From Neolecta irregularis DAH-3 (lineage: Eukaryota > Ascomycota > Neolectomycetes > Neolectales > Neolectaceae): 61,905 nucleotides of DNA. A model generated the notes under the pieces. The model was not told the DNA's origin. It was given only the letters and a program-made list of their open reading frames with translations, and searched no databases. The DNA lies in NCBI GenBank assembly GCA_001929475.1, contig LXFE01002252.1, positions 1 through 61,905 on the forward strand. Reading direction: 5' to 3'. The position numbers and the translations under genes are program-made. Positions 11,105-23,412 of the stretch are shown piece after piece; the first letter of the stretch is position 1; the number at the start of each line of letters is the position of its first letter.

Positions 11105-11907
11105 TCAAATGTAGATCTCAAACAGCCCCTTTGGCCCTGAGACAATCTTTTTGCAGTGGACAACCGGGCACTGGATTGATTTTGCGCCCTTTGCTTTTTC
11201 TGATTTGAACTTGGCAGCGCAGAGGCCGCAATAGACATGTCCGCATTTCCCTACAAAGACTGCTTTCTGGGCGGTATTGGTGTCACCATGGCTTCCGAGC
11301 TCGTGTGAACAAGAAGGACATGTGAGTGTTGAGTTCTCGTTGAAAGAGCGGGTATAGCCGAGCGCGGCAGGCGGGGGATTTTTGTAATCTGGAACTGTTG
11401 GTGATGGGATATAGGATGGGGGATACCATCAGCAACAGCCTGATAATTCATGTCTTCGGGGCCTGGAGGCCTAAAGAGCCCACCAAAGTGATAGGGCACA
11501 TGTCTGGATGAAACTGAAAATCCAGCAGCCACACTAAGATGAGGAAAATGACGACGGACGTCTTCTCCACGAGGGATACCGGTCAATGCATCGATTAGAT
11601 TCTGGGGGGCGGGGAAGTTTCTGAAGAAATGGTGTTGTGGAAGGGCTTGAGGAAACTGGATACCGAACCGGGGCGGTTCTCTGATGTTTTGTCGTTCTGG
11701 TATGGGCAGCCTCCGTGTTCCGGTGATGAAGATATCGTCAAACTGTGGTTCTCGAAGCACCGGACGCACTGGGGGAAGCGCATCTACGTCGATTATTTCG
11801 ACGCCGGACGGTGGCGGGCGAGGTCTGCGGTGCTGGTGTCTGTGCGGGCGCGCTGGTCTTGCAGGGCTGTCTATGCTTGTGAGGTCAATGAATACGGGCG
11901 CCGCCAT
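11105..11907 (-). CDS. RING-finger protein with SUMO-interacting motifs (STUbL-like)
   Basis: After removing a 32-nt intron (GTATCC to CAACAG, about 11400-11431) the frame encodes about 256 aa. The C-terminus holds a RING with ligands in CPSCSHELG, KCGHVYCGLC and CPVVHC, a C3HC4 arrangement, and ends near GLFEIYI. The N-terminus has two acidic-hydrophobic strings, FIDLTSID and EIIDVDAL, that match SUMO-interacting motifs. RING plus SIMs is the layout of SUMO-targeted ubiquitin ligases such as Slx8/Rfp1, nuclear enzymes that ubiquitylate SUMO-modified proteins. The middle is Pro/Arg-rich and looks disordered. ATG 11907 gives MAAPVFIDLT. The upstream open frame has no ATG. Confidence 0.75.
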
Positions 11908-11921
11908 AACTCGCGAGGCGG

Positions 11922-12003
11922 ATACCGGATACGAGGTGGATACTGGATACAAAGGCGAGGCGGATACCGGATACGAGGCGGATACCGGACACAAAGGCGA
12001 GGC
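11922..12003 (-). repeat. Short tandem repeat upstream of the RING gene
   Basis: About four imperfect copies of a GCGGATACCGGATACGAG-type unit with GGATACAAAGGCG variants. Read on the minus strand it is open and would encode YPVSAS-like repeats, but no ATG precedes it in that frame, so it is probably 5' leader. Confidence 0.65.
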
Positions 12004-12380
12004 TTGCAAAGAGTCAACTCCAAAAAAGAATACACCCTGTGGCAGTCCGGATATTCAGAGAATAAAAGGCGGGGCTACTGCTGGGCCGCACGACCTGAAG
12101 GGAACAATGCGGAAAACACACAAACCTGGATGACCGGGCATCATTTCCCACAAATTGGGCTCTGAGACCTCCGAAGCCCGAGGCCAACACAACTTGCAGG
12201 ACAGCGAGATCCTTGAACACTGCATGGCCATTTAAATAGATAAATTACTAGCCTGCATCATTAAAACACGCTTGCATAGCCTTTGCCTGCCACAAAAGCA
12301 GAAACACGACTGTCTTCAGAACAAAGTCGTCCATGGCCAACATTCAATCGAGATTTGGCGTACTTGTATTACTCAGACAT

Positions 12381-14046
12381 TCAGGCATCAGAGGGATCCT
12401 TTTGTTTGTCACCCTGATCATGATCCCCGCTTGTTTTATTTCCTTCCGACGCAAATTTCATGTTTGCAGCAACTGCGGCATTCATAGCCTTGGCTTTGGC
12501 CTCGGCTTCTTTTTTCTTTTCTTTCCCTTTCCTAAACGATTCGTCTCTTGCCATCTGTTCTTTTGTTTCTTCAACCCAAGTCGGAGTCTGTGAAATCAAC
12601 GCGTCAGGCCTATCGTAATGTTGGAGCAATAATCCCTGAAGCTGAGCCATGCTTAATATTTGTTCTGGCATTAGATCAGCAAATTGTCTAGCGTAGTTTG
12701 GCAATTCCACTTTGCTCACCACGTTGAAATAGAATCGTTCAAATATCCTGTATATTTCGTCGCGGGTTGTTAATTTGAATTCGAATTGAAGGTCACAACG
12801 ACCTGGACGAATCAGCGCAGGATCAAGCTTCTCGAGATGTTTTGTAGTCATAACTAAAAGTCGGCCTTCGGCTGCTGCAATTCCATCTATTGCATTTAAA
12901 AGAGCAGACAGCGATACTACTTGATTGGCACTCATCGATGACAACATTTTGTCTGTATCGGTATCATCTCGAGCTGTAGTGACAACATCGATATCTTCTA
13001 TAATAACCAACGATCTTGAAGGAATTTCCGCAAATAATCTGGAAAGGTATGAATCGTACATGTCTCCCATATTCAAACTAAGAACACAAACTTTTAAATT
13101 AAAGTGGCCGGCTAGAGCCATGGCCAGAGAGGTTTTCCCAGTTCCTGGTGGCCCGTAAAATAAATACCCCCGTCGATATGGTAAACCTAAATTATTCTTT
13201 AAATATCTGCACAGAAGGAAATACCTCGTCTGGCATACCATATTTCCGCGTCTTGACTGAGATAACGATCTGCATCTGAAAGGATATTTTTCTCCATTCC
13301 CAGAGGAAGAATAACACTCTCAATTGGTCTTTAAGTTTTACTTTTCAATCGAGACCAATAACAACTATCCATAGCAGCATAAATCTGGGTTTTAGCTCTT
13401 TCCTTGGCCACTAATTGTTCTCGACATTCCATTACAAAAGATTGTAAAAAATTGGGTGTTCGCCCCGCACAAGAAATTTTGAGTGATTCCATGGTTTTAT
13501 CTCTTTGTTTCGGCGTGTGAATTAATGTTAACCCGCTTGATGAATTCTTTTGACTGTCATCGTGCGAAATGGATAATATATGACCGCGATGATAAATCCA
13601 ATGTGTTTCCTCTTTCAAGTTATTGAGAACCGAGAAAAAGCGAACCATTAGAAGGAAGCCAGCGAACAGATGATTCGTCTTTTAATCGTTCGACTTCTCC
13701 AATGGAGTATTCTGCGTCTAAATCGATAGGTCGAAATGTGTTTGCATTGACAACACTGAATTCTCTCGCAGTCTTTGAATATTCATGAGAAACAAGCCAA
13801 TCCTAAACATTCGTTACTGTAGAACTTTTTGACTTGAGGCTACCATGACCCAATGATATGCATCTTCATTTCTAAATCACTTAACGGGGAAGAGAAATCT
13901 GTGTCATAGTGTTCCATTTACCGCACTTACTACACAGTGATTTTCAAAGGTTTCTTTGAAGTTGTACCATGTATATCTCTCCAGTCAGACCCATACTTTA
14001 AAGGAAATAAATACCGCAAGCCAGCAATGGCGGCACCATAAACCAT
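12381..14046 (-). CDS. BCS1-like AAA ATPase
   Basis: A BCS1-type AAA+ protein. Yeast Bcs1 is an inner-membrane translocase that inserts the Rieske protein into complex III; fungi also have paralogues of unknown role. The N-terminus MVYGAAIAGLRYLFPL could be its single membrane anchor. The BCS1-N region follows (NEDAYHWVMDWLVSHEYS, VRWLPSNGSLF). The AAA domain has Walker A GPPGTGKTS, Walker B LVIIEDID and the arginine-finger region ALIRPGRCD. The C-terminal tail is Lys/Glu/Ala-rich. Introns include a 38-nt one between IWYARR and GLPYRRGYLFYG. The start at 14046 is the first in-frame ATG before the membrane segment and is less certain than the rest. Because paralogues are common I give no symbol. 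Confidence 0.85.
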
Positions 14047-14135
14047 CAAACGTTCAAACACTACCACTAAGCCGAGAAAGACACCACGTCAAAAGTACAA
14101 TTGTGGTCTTTGGAATCATGAATGCCCAGTTGATT

Positions 14136-14242
14136 TTTCGCAACTTTAAGACCAAATGCTATAACAAGCCTAAGTATTTGTATTTGGCTAGGAATATCTA
14201 ACTTGGGCCTTTATATACCTCCCGTCAAGCCACCTTGCCGTA
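14136..14242 (-). repeat. Dispersed repeat, copy B (inverted)
   Basis: The reverse complement reads GGTGGCTTGACGG, AAGTTAGATATTCC, TAGCCAAATACAAATAC, TTAGGCT, then TTTGGTCTTA, matching copy A at 6393-6520 in the same order. It sits about 90 bp upstream of the chosen start of the BCS1-like gene, so it may lie in its promoter. Confidence 0.7.
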
Positions 14243-14593
14243 CTAGTAAAATATACCAAAAGGGTATATATCCTTACACCTGGTAGGAATTATTATATCC
14301 CGTATTCATCCGGGCAAGATATGCGGTATGTCTGCAAATATAACAAAGTCAATCAATAATTTTTGCTATGTTTCGATGTAAGAGTAGAAGCTAACAAAAA
14401 ACATGTGTTAAAATTGAGGCTGTGTTCTTTATGGTCTAATTGCCTTTAAAGTTGAGTAGGCACATTGGCAAAATAATAATCTGAATAATGAATGTCAACA
14501 GACTGACAAGTACACGGAAAACACGAGCAATTGAAGCTATAGCTAGGAAGTTATCTACGTTTACATTTGCAATGGCAAAAATAATGCAAGAAT

Positions 14594-16374
14594 TTAACAC
14601 AACAATCCAGATACCCTTCCAAAGCCATTCTTTGGAGTATTATTTTCCTCTTCTAGGTCTTCTGCAGTGTACGCTCTCGAACCACTAACAACATCCATAT
14701 CATTAAGAGAGACCCATTTCGTTCGTTTGACGATTTTCCAAGCAATGAAAGACACAAGAATGATTGGTGCAGCCAGATATATTTCAAAGAAACTCTTTGC
14801 ATTTGGGGTTCCACCAATGGGCCAAACTGCAGTGTAGAACTGGGCAATTAGACAAAGAATGTTGATCATTAGTCCGATCCATGATCCAATGAGGCCACCT
14901 TGTGATTTGAAAGAGAGTTCATCTAGGGAATAACCTTGATAAGCGAAGCCGGAGCGGAAGCGGATGTGTGCGTAGCAGATACTTCCCCAAGTGAATAGAC
15001 TTGAGAGACCGGAGAGAGCGAGAAGCCAAGTGAAGACTTTGGGTCCTTTATCTGAGCAACTGACGTATGCGATGAATCCGAGGGCACTGGATAAAGCGAG
15101 GGAAACCAATGGTCTTCCTTTTCGATCTACGTAGCGAAAGATTTTAGGGGCTTGACTGCGATCTGCAAGACCAGTCAATGTTCGAGAGGAGGCGTAGATT
15201 GAGGAATTCCCGACAGATAGAACAGCGACCAAGATAACAGCGTTGAAAATATCCGGGAGAATTTTAACTCCAGCATTGTTGATCGCGATGACGAATGGGG
15301 AAGTGTTGATATCAACAGAAGAAGACGGATTTAAAAGACGATTGTCGGTATATGGAACAATAAGGCCAACGATAAACAATGAAATGATGTAGAAACTTTC
15401 AATTAGGTTTAGCATGGAAGGAAAAAATACAGCGTAATACGCCAAAACACTTGTTTGATGGCTTTTGGAAGAGATTTTCGAGGATTTGCGGCCTCGGCTG
15501 CAGCTAAACCTACGAGTTCTGTGCCGGCGAATGCAAATGCAGCATTTACAAAGACGGCACAAATGCCTTTGAATCCATTTGCCAAAGGACCTGGGTCTCT
15601 CCAGAGTTTCCCGCCGATATAACTACCGTGTGGGGTGCCTCCGACATTGTAGATGATTCCTTAAAGTCAATGAGGGAAAGAGACACGACAGTATACCAAA
15701 TAGGATGAAACCGACAACAGCAACCACCTTGATGATCGCAAATGCAAATTCTGCTTCACCGTAGCCCTTAACGCCGATTAAATTGATTGAAATGACAGTG
15801 GCTAGAAAGATGGTGATCCAGACGCCTACGTTAATGGTGGAGTGCCAGTATCTAATGGTCAGGGCAGAAGCGGTAAGTTCGAGCGGCAGCACGACGAGCC
15901 ATTGCAACGCATAACTAGACGTTCAGTATGTTTCAATTAAGCGAAAAGGTACTTCCAGCCCATTGCAAAACCCCACGCAGGATCAATAAAACGAGTCGAG
16001 TAAATATTAAACCCGCCAGAAATGGGAAAGCGAACTGCGAGTTCGCCCAAAGCATTGACCACGCAAAACATCATAATTCCAATAATCATGAAACTCAAAA
16101 GAAGTCCCAATGGTCCGCCCTGGCTTAACGAAGCACCTGAGCCGATAAAGAGGCCTGTGCCGATGCTTCCTCCAATGGCAATCATCTGCATATGGCGGCC
16201 CTGGAGTTTCCTCGCAAGCGGAGCCTCGACCGAACCTTCGCTTTCGTCTCTTTCTATTGGACGGAAATCGCTGAGCAAGCGGCTGTACCAGGATTGCGGG
16301 ATGTCGCTGGTGGTGCCCACCTCGAGGGAGGATTGAACTGGACCGTCATGGCGTTTCTCTGGTTCTGCAGCCAT
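14594..16374 (-). CDS. Amino-acid permease (APC/YAT family)
   Basis: A plasma-membrane amino-acid/proton symporter of the fungal YAT group, resembling general amino-acid permeases. The start MAAEPEKRHDGPVQSS leads to the hallmark first helix, MIAIGGSIGTGLFIGSGA. Later landmarks are GFAMGWKY, NAAFAFAGTELVGLAAAEA, ITLFYIISLFIVGLIVPY and NSSIYASSRTL. About 12 hydrophobic segments are visible. Several short introns must be removed; one of 35 nt near 15405-15440 restores RITLFYIIS. The protein ends GFGRVSGLLC. Substrate specificity cannot be read from the sequence. The gene is divergent from NUP192 across a 1.8-kb gap. Confidence 0.9.
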
Positions 16375-18152
16375 GATGGGAAAGGGAGAGCAAGAATCGA
16401 GGATAAAGGGAGATCTGGGTATTTGTAATTAGTGGGGCGAAATTAAGGCAGCATGACGATCTCTGCCAATTTGTCGGTTGCCTCGCTGGCTGGTGGCTGC
16501 CCTGCATCAACCTGTATATCCAATTTAGTGTAGTGTCTGAGGCTGTGCCCTTCTGCCAGAATAGTGGAGCATTGCCAACCAGGTTGCCAGGATAGAGGAG
16601 CATTCGCGGTTCTGATAGCATACAGTGCATCTGCACATCTATAACTGACGATCTCGCCTGTTTCGCTCTCCGGACCAAAATAGCAGAACAAGTCTGTTTT
16701 TAGTTTTAGTCTTTTCGCATGACCTTTTTTTAGCGAGATTCGGATAGCGGCATCCTCGATAGTCGGGAGTATGCGGAGCACTGAGTCACTAGGTAGATTC
16801 CAGGGGCTTGTGACTTCCTGTTCTTCCTTTTTTGTCGAGTTAAACTTTCTGCCAGCGTAGAGGATGTGCTCAGCAGGAATATATAGCTAGGCAGCTTTTC
16901 CGTTTCTTAGATAGCAGAATATAACCCATTTCTTTTTCTCGACATCATCAAAAGCCAAACAGAACCCTAGCTCTTCAGACAGTAGATCTGTGTGTCAACC
17001 CTCACCGCTAATAATGTAAACAGTACCAGATACCTCAACAATTTCCATTTACAAATAGAAAATCAGATTATTGCATTATCACAGCAAACCCTCCGATGCA
17101 TTACCAATACCGAAACAGAACTTCCTGAATTATCGCAGAGTCTTGCCTTCTAGTGTCACCCGGCTAGTTGCAGTGTATTTGTGCCGTACTGGAATAGAGC
17201 GGGGGCGGAAATGCTAACGCCTCCAAACTCTCCATACAGCTTTCCCTTTCTTCCTTTTCATCCCATGATCTGGCAGACAAGGAATTCTCATCTAGTTGGT
17301 TCGTATGATCGCTCGTAGCTTGACTAGCGTATTAAGTTAACTCCGCTAACTGGCTCTTCTTTGAGCCTCCTATAATGCCTTACTGCCCTCCAAACTACTT
17401 ATATGACTCTTGGTAAAGCATATATGAATGTGCTATACTATTCCATATATATTAGTCGCGTCTTGGCTACCATCTGTTATTCTCAGCATATTCGTTGTAA
17501 TATTCTTGTCCCACATCTCATGGGATTTTCCCGCGCGGGTTCAAATCCTGTGTTGTCGCCAATGTAACACGTAGGCTGCAGTTGTCGAGCTTTGCAGACT
17601 TAGACGACTTGGATAAAAACGAGAAAACAGATTGTTAGATTACTTTGCTGGATGGATAGAGCATTATTCACCTGTCCTACTAGCAAGCACCTACAGGTTT
17701 AAGAAATAGCCGTGTCGGTTATAGAAATCTAGACTCTGACTAAAGGAAAAACCAAACAAGAGACCCCTTTTCCAAAAGATTACTATATCATTTTCGCGCC
17801 ACACACATCACACATGATAGAATGGTTATCCCTCTTATGACGTTTTGCTAGCTAGACTTTTCGCCCGTTATGTCATTATTGCTCATATTCCCCTTGTAAG
17901 ATTCCTTTTTAGATCGTCTAGTCTCTTTTTGTCCTTTGGGTCTTATCAGACGCCATAATTCTACACAAAATTTAACAAGTCATTAGAATAAATATCAATA
18001 TATCTAGATTTTTTCTTAACAATTGCTCTTGCCAATCTCTTTGTCAATTGGGTAATACTTGCTGTGGGGGAAAGTTTGCACCAAAAGTTCCACGTCAATA
18101 ACCCCAACCAACATCGACAAACCTCAAAGTTTATATTTTTCGCAACCTCTCG
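16375..18152. other. Long intergenic gap between permease and NUP192
   Basis: About 1.8 kb of shared upstream region for two divergent genes. Apart from the tRNA-Ser fragment at 17515-17561 I see no convincing gene. A 112-codon minus-strand frame at 16443-16781 overlaps the presumed permease leader and has no recognisable features. The length suggests it once held a mobile element. Confidence 0.5.
17515..17561 (+). pseudogene. 3' fragment of a tRNA-Ser gene
   Basis: The sequence matches the 3' half of a eukaryotic tRNA-Ser: an anticodon-stem strand ATCTCA, a long variable arm TGGGATTTTCCCGC, the T arm GCGGGTTCAAATCCTGT and an acceptor strand ending GTTGTCG followed by CCA. No D-arm or A-box (such as GAGTGGTTAAGG) occurs upstream. 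The bases just before it, TTGTCCCACA, could be the terminus of an inserted element. I therefore call it a truncated copy. Confidence 0.6.
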
Positions 18153-21100
18153 ATGAGCTCTGGCGTTGCAGCCAATTCGCGGCAATGGTCAGCAGAGTTT
18201 TATCGACCGCTTCACGAAACTTTATTGGAACTTGCCTCAGGTGCAGTATTTTCCGAGTCCTCCCTACACCAGTTCTTGGAACCATATCGAGACCATCTCG
18301 CAAACTTTTTGGACCATCCTCAAAAGAATGATTTTTCGAGAAAAAAAGTTCAAGAAGGTAGACTTTCCCACCTTGAATAGCAAGCATTGATCATCAGGAA
18401 AGGTTCAAGTCGATGACCAGGAATTTCAATTAAATACCGAATTCATCAACCAAGTCCTCTACCTCTCCGATCGCTTGAATCTTGATGAAGTCATTGCGGC
18501 GACTGTTATACTTCATGGGACCAAACAGTCAAAAGCATACGATCGACCAGTTCTACAAAGCGCAACCTTTCTACATTTTTCTCGCCGGCAGTATATACTC
18601 GAATGCCTAGTCCTCCTATTCCGTATTTTTTCACAACAAGATATAGATAAAGAAGTCAGGTTTGTGATAGACAAATTTATAGCGAAATTATATTCTGCAA
18701 AACAGGGCAGGACGTTTATTCAGAGGTGTATCGAAGGGATGGATTCAATAACAAACTTGTTTAGCGATATAGCCGAATCAGAGAGACGAACAGCAATGCT
18801 TGGATTCAGTGAATTTGATTCTTTATCGGAAGATGTCACATTACAGAAGAATTTGCTACGCAAGGAACAACAAGCTCTGGGTTTGTTGTTATTCTTTGGC
18901 GCAGAATGTTCTGTGACTCAAGTTTTGGACTTTGAGTTCATGTTCAATTGGTTCTCGACCAAGGATCTATTTGACCCAGCTACAGTCTGTGTCCTTCCGT
19001 CTTTGATGTCATACATCCAAAATTTGACACCGCGCGAGAAAGTATCTTATATTCAAAAGAAAACAACAGAGGAAATGAGAAGAATTTACAAACAGGTACA
19101 AACGTCCATATCTGCGAAATTGGCGAAAGAATGTTCTAGCATTGCTTGCAAATTTGTATCGGTCGTTTGGTTCACTCTCTTTAATGGATTTTGCCAAGAA
19201 GATATTCAGTTTGCTAAAGACTTTAACTACTTGAGAGATATTTGCGAACCCACGATCATGGCGATCAAATCTGGAATATTCGACTACGCGATATCCCTCG
19301 TTCTCAATTTCTACAGAGATCCATCGATACATTTTTTGCCTAGAATAAGTTGGAGCAAGTTCATCGACCAGCGACAGCTCATAAACCTTCCTGAAACAGT
19401 TGGAGTCTCATTTCTTTCTCATATTCCTGAGATTACAAACTTGCTACTTCTACAATTCAAAGTTTTCGTCGATGATTTTGTGGACAATTTAGCCGATATC
19501 CTGAAACAATTACGACTTGCCGAAGAAGACAATGAGTTATCACGGCCGTCCCCATCCCCTTCATCTACTGAAGAAGAATCCCGTCAGAATTACGACTTGG
19601 AAACTTTCTTCCTTCTCATCGCATCGTTATATGAATGCCAACTAGACAGCGCATCCCATATTTGGCGAGATCACGATGGTAATTTCTTTGGATTTTTATT
19701 ATGGGCAGCGCAGTCACATACACCCATGATGATTTGGTCGTTCACCGAATTGTTATGTTCTTTATCACACGGAGCCGAGTCTGCCCAAGCGGTGTTTCGT
19801 TTACTTTCCGATCCCCATATGATTGACGGAAGCAAAAATCGTCCGGGAATGATTCTTTCATGGCAATATACCCTCGACGCATTGAATTACTACTCGAATC
19901 AATTACGCCCTCCGATGGCTGTTCATGGTAGTATAATACCGCTTAGAGAGAACACAGAACTGGACGGTGAAAGCACAAAGTTGATTGGATCATATTTGCA
20001 TTTAATTGCGGTGATATTGACATACTGCGAGGATGCGAGAACATCTCTGAATAACCAATCTCAGAGCACGCAGACAACAGCTCCATCCCAGGGAATCCTA
20101 AGAATCTTGTTTGATCTGTTGAGTTGTAAATTACCCTCCGACTTGGTTGCCGGAAAATTTAACTGTATTCGGATACTTGCTCGACACTCGAGTATCGAAG
20201 AACGGCATTTAATATGGAGTGTACTTGACCAATGGGTTCTCGGTTCACTCAATCAACTTCCCGCGTCAAAATATCCTCTTGCATCGGTTCGTTTACGAAA
20301 TCGGAATGAGCCCAATACAGGCCCCCCACATTTGATGTGGTTATTTCATTCCACAATAGAAGTTTATTCTTTTCTGGAATTGCTGGATGTTTTGTTGGAA
20401 CCAATTGCGGTTGATGGGAAATTACAATTGCCATTCCCGGATCAGTTGGGAGATACGACTCGATCTACGGGAATCCAACCGTATCTGGATTTTGTGTTTG
20501 CGATTGCGATTGACTCGGCGCTTCAACTGCCTTTTCCTTTGGACTCACACGAACCTACGCAGACTGACCTCGGCGCTTTAAGCATAAGAATCATTCGCAC
20601 ATGTCTCAAGTCGTTAGACCTGCGCATTTTCAAGTTTGCAGATCTACCAGGCATCGATCTAGACTCAATAGTTTCTGGAAAGACCTATGACGAGTACCTT
20701 TGCCATCATCCTGGATCATTGCTCTTTAAATTACTCATGAGCAGGGACCTATTTTCAGCATTTTTAGATGTTTTGACAATTGGTATCGATAGGATAGAGG
20801 AACAACTTGACCGGTCACCTCTAGTCTCTTGTGTTAAAGATGCTCTAGACATCCTCTACTTCCTTCTTTCTTACCAGGATCCATTCAGAGAAATTGTCCT
20901 TCCTCAGATTAACTCCAGATCGCTCTCGGGCCCAATAACCGCGGCAGTAATTTCCGAAGACCTCGAGATCGTACTCGCTTATCGAAACGAAGTAATTGTA
21001 CATATCGCATTATACCTTGGTTCTCGGTATGATTCAATTTCCTCAGCAGCAATGGACATCCTTGTGGGTGTATCAACACACGAAGCTCGAGCAGCAAAAC

Positions 21101-23326
21101 AACAGCATAAATTCGTAGACTTGTTCGCAACGGCAGATGAATCGAGGCGTATTCAATTCGGATTCATGGATAAGTTAAACACCGAAAATATGACTTGGAA
21201 TGACAACATTTCAAGAGAATGTTTATCGGTCTATGGCCGACGAAAAACTCCTAAAGAACATTTATTATTTGGTCTTGATCGTATTTTGGAAACAGACAGG
21301 GAAAATCCTACGATTTCCCATTTCTTACTCGGTTATAACGTAACTGGACTTTATCCAACTCCCCTTGAACTCGGTTCCAATACCAAAGAGTCGGGAATTT
21401 CGGGCCTTCATTGCATTCTCAAATTAGTGGGTTTAAATCTTGAATCGCCTGAGATATGGAACGAAGTTGCTGAAGATTTCGAAGAGCATTATGTTCGAGA
21501 TATTTCATGGCAGATTTTGAATCACCTCTGTCGTTCGGAATTATCTAGTTTATCTACACTAGATTTCCTTCGTAGTCACGAGGCTCGGATTTACGAACAG
21601 CTATGTGTTGGCCTGTCATCTTTGCCTTTTGAGACAATTATTCAAGACTTGATTAATGTTTCTTTAGAATCAACTTCTGACAAGATTCTCGAAACAGTTC
21701 GTGCGGGATCACTGTTACTCCACCAGCGAAGCATTCTGCTAGATATGCTTTCGCTTGAGATTCGTTCAACGACTAGTCAAGGGTTTGTCAGTGCTGTAGA
21801 TCGAATCATTCGGTATCTGATTCCACCTTCGTCACAACAATTGCAAATCATGACCCGACAACAGAGCTTGAAGATCTCAGAGGTCACAGATTTCCTCGAT
21901 TTCTCCAAAATGATGATGGAAGCCATTTCCTTCCCACCAGAATTAGCACATCAGGATTATTCCAGCTGTATCACTCGAACGGCTGAGGGTGTGCCTATCA
22001 TTGATATTGAAGCATGGGATAAAATCAACGATTTACGGAAACTTTCCAATCCTCAACTGGAAAAGTCATCTCAAGCCAAATTCATCAGTGCTCTCACGCT
22101 CCGCAACGTCTTTGCTCTGGCAAAGTCCCACACTATCCAGGCGTCAACTGCCTGGTCCCGTCTGCTCGGGATAATCATTGATTCGAATATCCATGACAAT
22201 GTCGAAATTGGGGCGAAGGAAGAACTCGTCTCGAGTATTTTATATCTCGTAATTCCAAAAATCATTCACCTTTCCGAACTCGATAATTCCCTGATCGATA
22301 TTGCATCAAGTACCCTTGCAAATCTAGGTCGATATTCAGAAAAATACAATCATAATAAACCCGCGAATAATCCAATCATGGATATTTTCAAAGCTGTCTC
22401 ACTAGCTGCGTGCAATTCCCGGACCTCGGCAGATGCGAAATACAATCTTTACACCGCATCATATTTCATCTTCAGAACTTCCTCGCCTGACAAAAAATTC
22501 GAGTTACTTGGGATTTGTAGCGATCGGTTTGTTGAGATTGTTTGTCAAGATATTTTATATAACGAGGGAGCTGCACAGTTTATGGCATTGTTATTTCTTG
22601 GTCATATTGTCGACACAGCTCAACACTTCAAAGTCGATCGTATTTTTGAAGACCTTACCCGTCACAATTTTCTTCAAAATTTCATCAAATCTCTGAGGGA
22701 TTGTCGGGAATGGGATGTTCAGAACTTTGATGGATATGGTATTTCTCTGATCTTGCATAACAGTCATAATTCGTTTAGACATTTCTGTTGATGTTGGAGG
22801 ATATGAGACAAAGATGGACATACTTTTATCAGTTTCAAAATCTCCGGTCGGATCCAGGCAATTGCTTCGATCAGGATTCTTTGACGTCATGAAATCTATA
22901 GTTCCAATTCACAGCGTAGATCTATCGAACCTTCAAGGTATTTTTTACTCTGATATATGGTATTAATTTACGCAGACACCACTGATAGAAAACGGTCACT
23001 GATGTACACCCAGACGATAGCTCCTGTATTCGCTGTTGTCGTATCATTAGGAACGACGCTTGGCCCACAACACCGAATTATGAAAGAACACATTGGATCA
23101 TTTATATCAGACCACATCGACCTCGTACGTGTGGCCTTGAAACGGATGTTTAGAGGGGGTGATAACCGAGCTGACGAGGCTTCACAGCGGGCCTTTAAAA
23201 TCATTTCAATGGCCATGTTGCTCGCCGATATTGGCTCCATCAACGAAAAGGTATAACCAAACTACTGTTCGTCATGCTCAATTACAGGCCCCTAAGGGAG
23301 GCAAGGCTAATGTAATACTTGTGTAA
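18153..23326 (+). CDS. NUP192: Nucleoporin Nup192 (Nup205 family)
   Basis: A scaffold nucleoporin of the inner ring of the nuclear pore. An exon of about 68 codons (MSSGVAANSRQWSAEFYRPL) joins through a 40-nt intron to a very long uninterrupted exon of more than 1,400 codons. Two short 3' introns lead to GVNRADEASQ-type alpha-helical sequence (GGDNRADEASQRAFKIISM) and the end APKGGKANVILV. The total is about 1,650-1,700 aa, the usual size of Nup192. The sequence is all alpha-helical in character, as expected for a Nup192/205 superhelical repeat protein. The 40-nt intron near 22740 ends at TTTAG and avoids a stop in the long frame. Gene identity rests on length, overall pattern and the N-terminal region. 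Confidence 0.85.
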
Positions 23327-23412
23327 GCGGGAAAACTATTGAGAAGGGGCATGAATTGATATTGAAGAATATATAGAAGTGCATTGACAAGGTACCTATC
23401 TAATAAAGGATT

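Noticed and set aside
16443-16781. 112-codon minus-strand open frame upstream of the amino-acid permease
   Set aside because: It overlaps the likely permease leader, has no recognisable domain and no splice support. Treated as chance.
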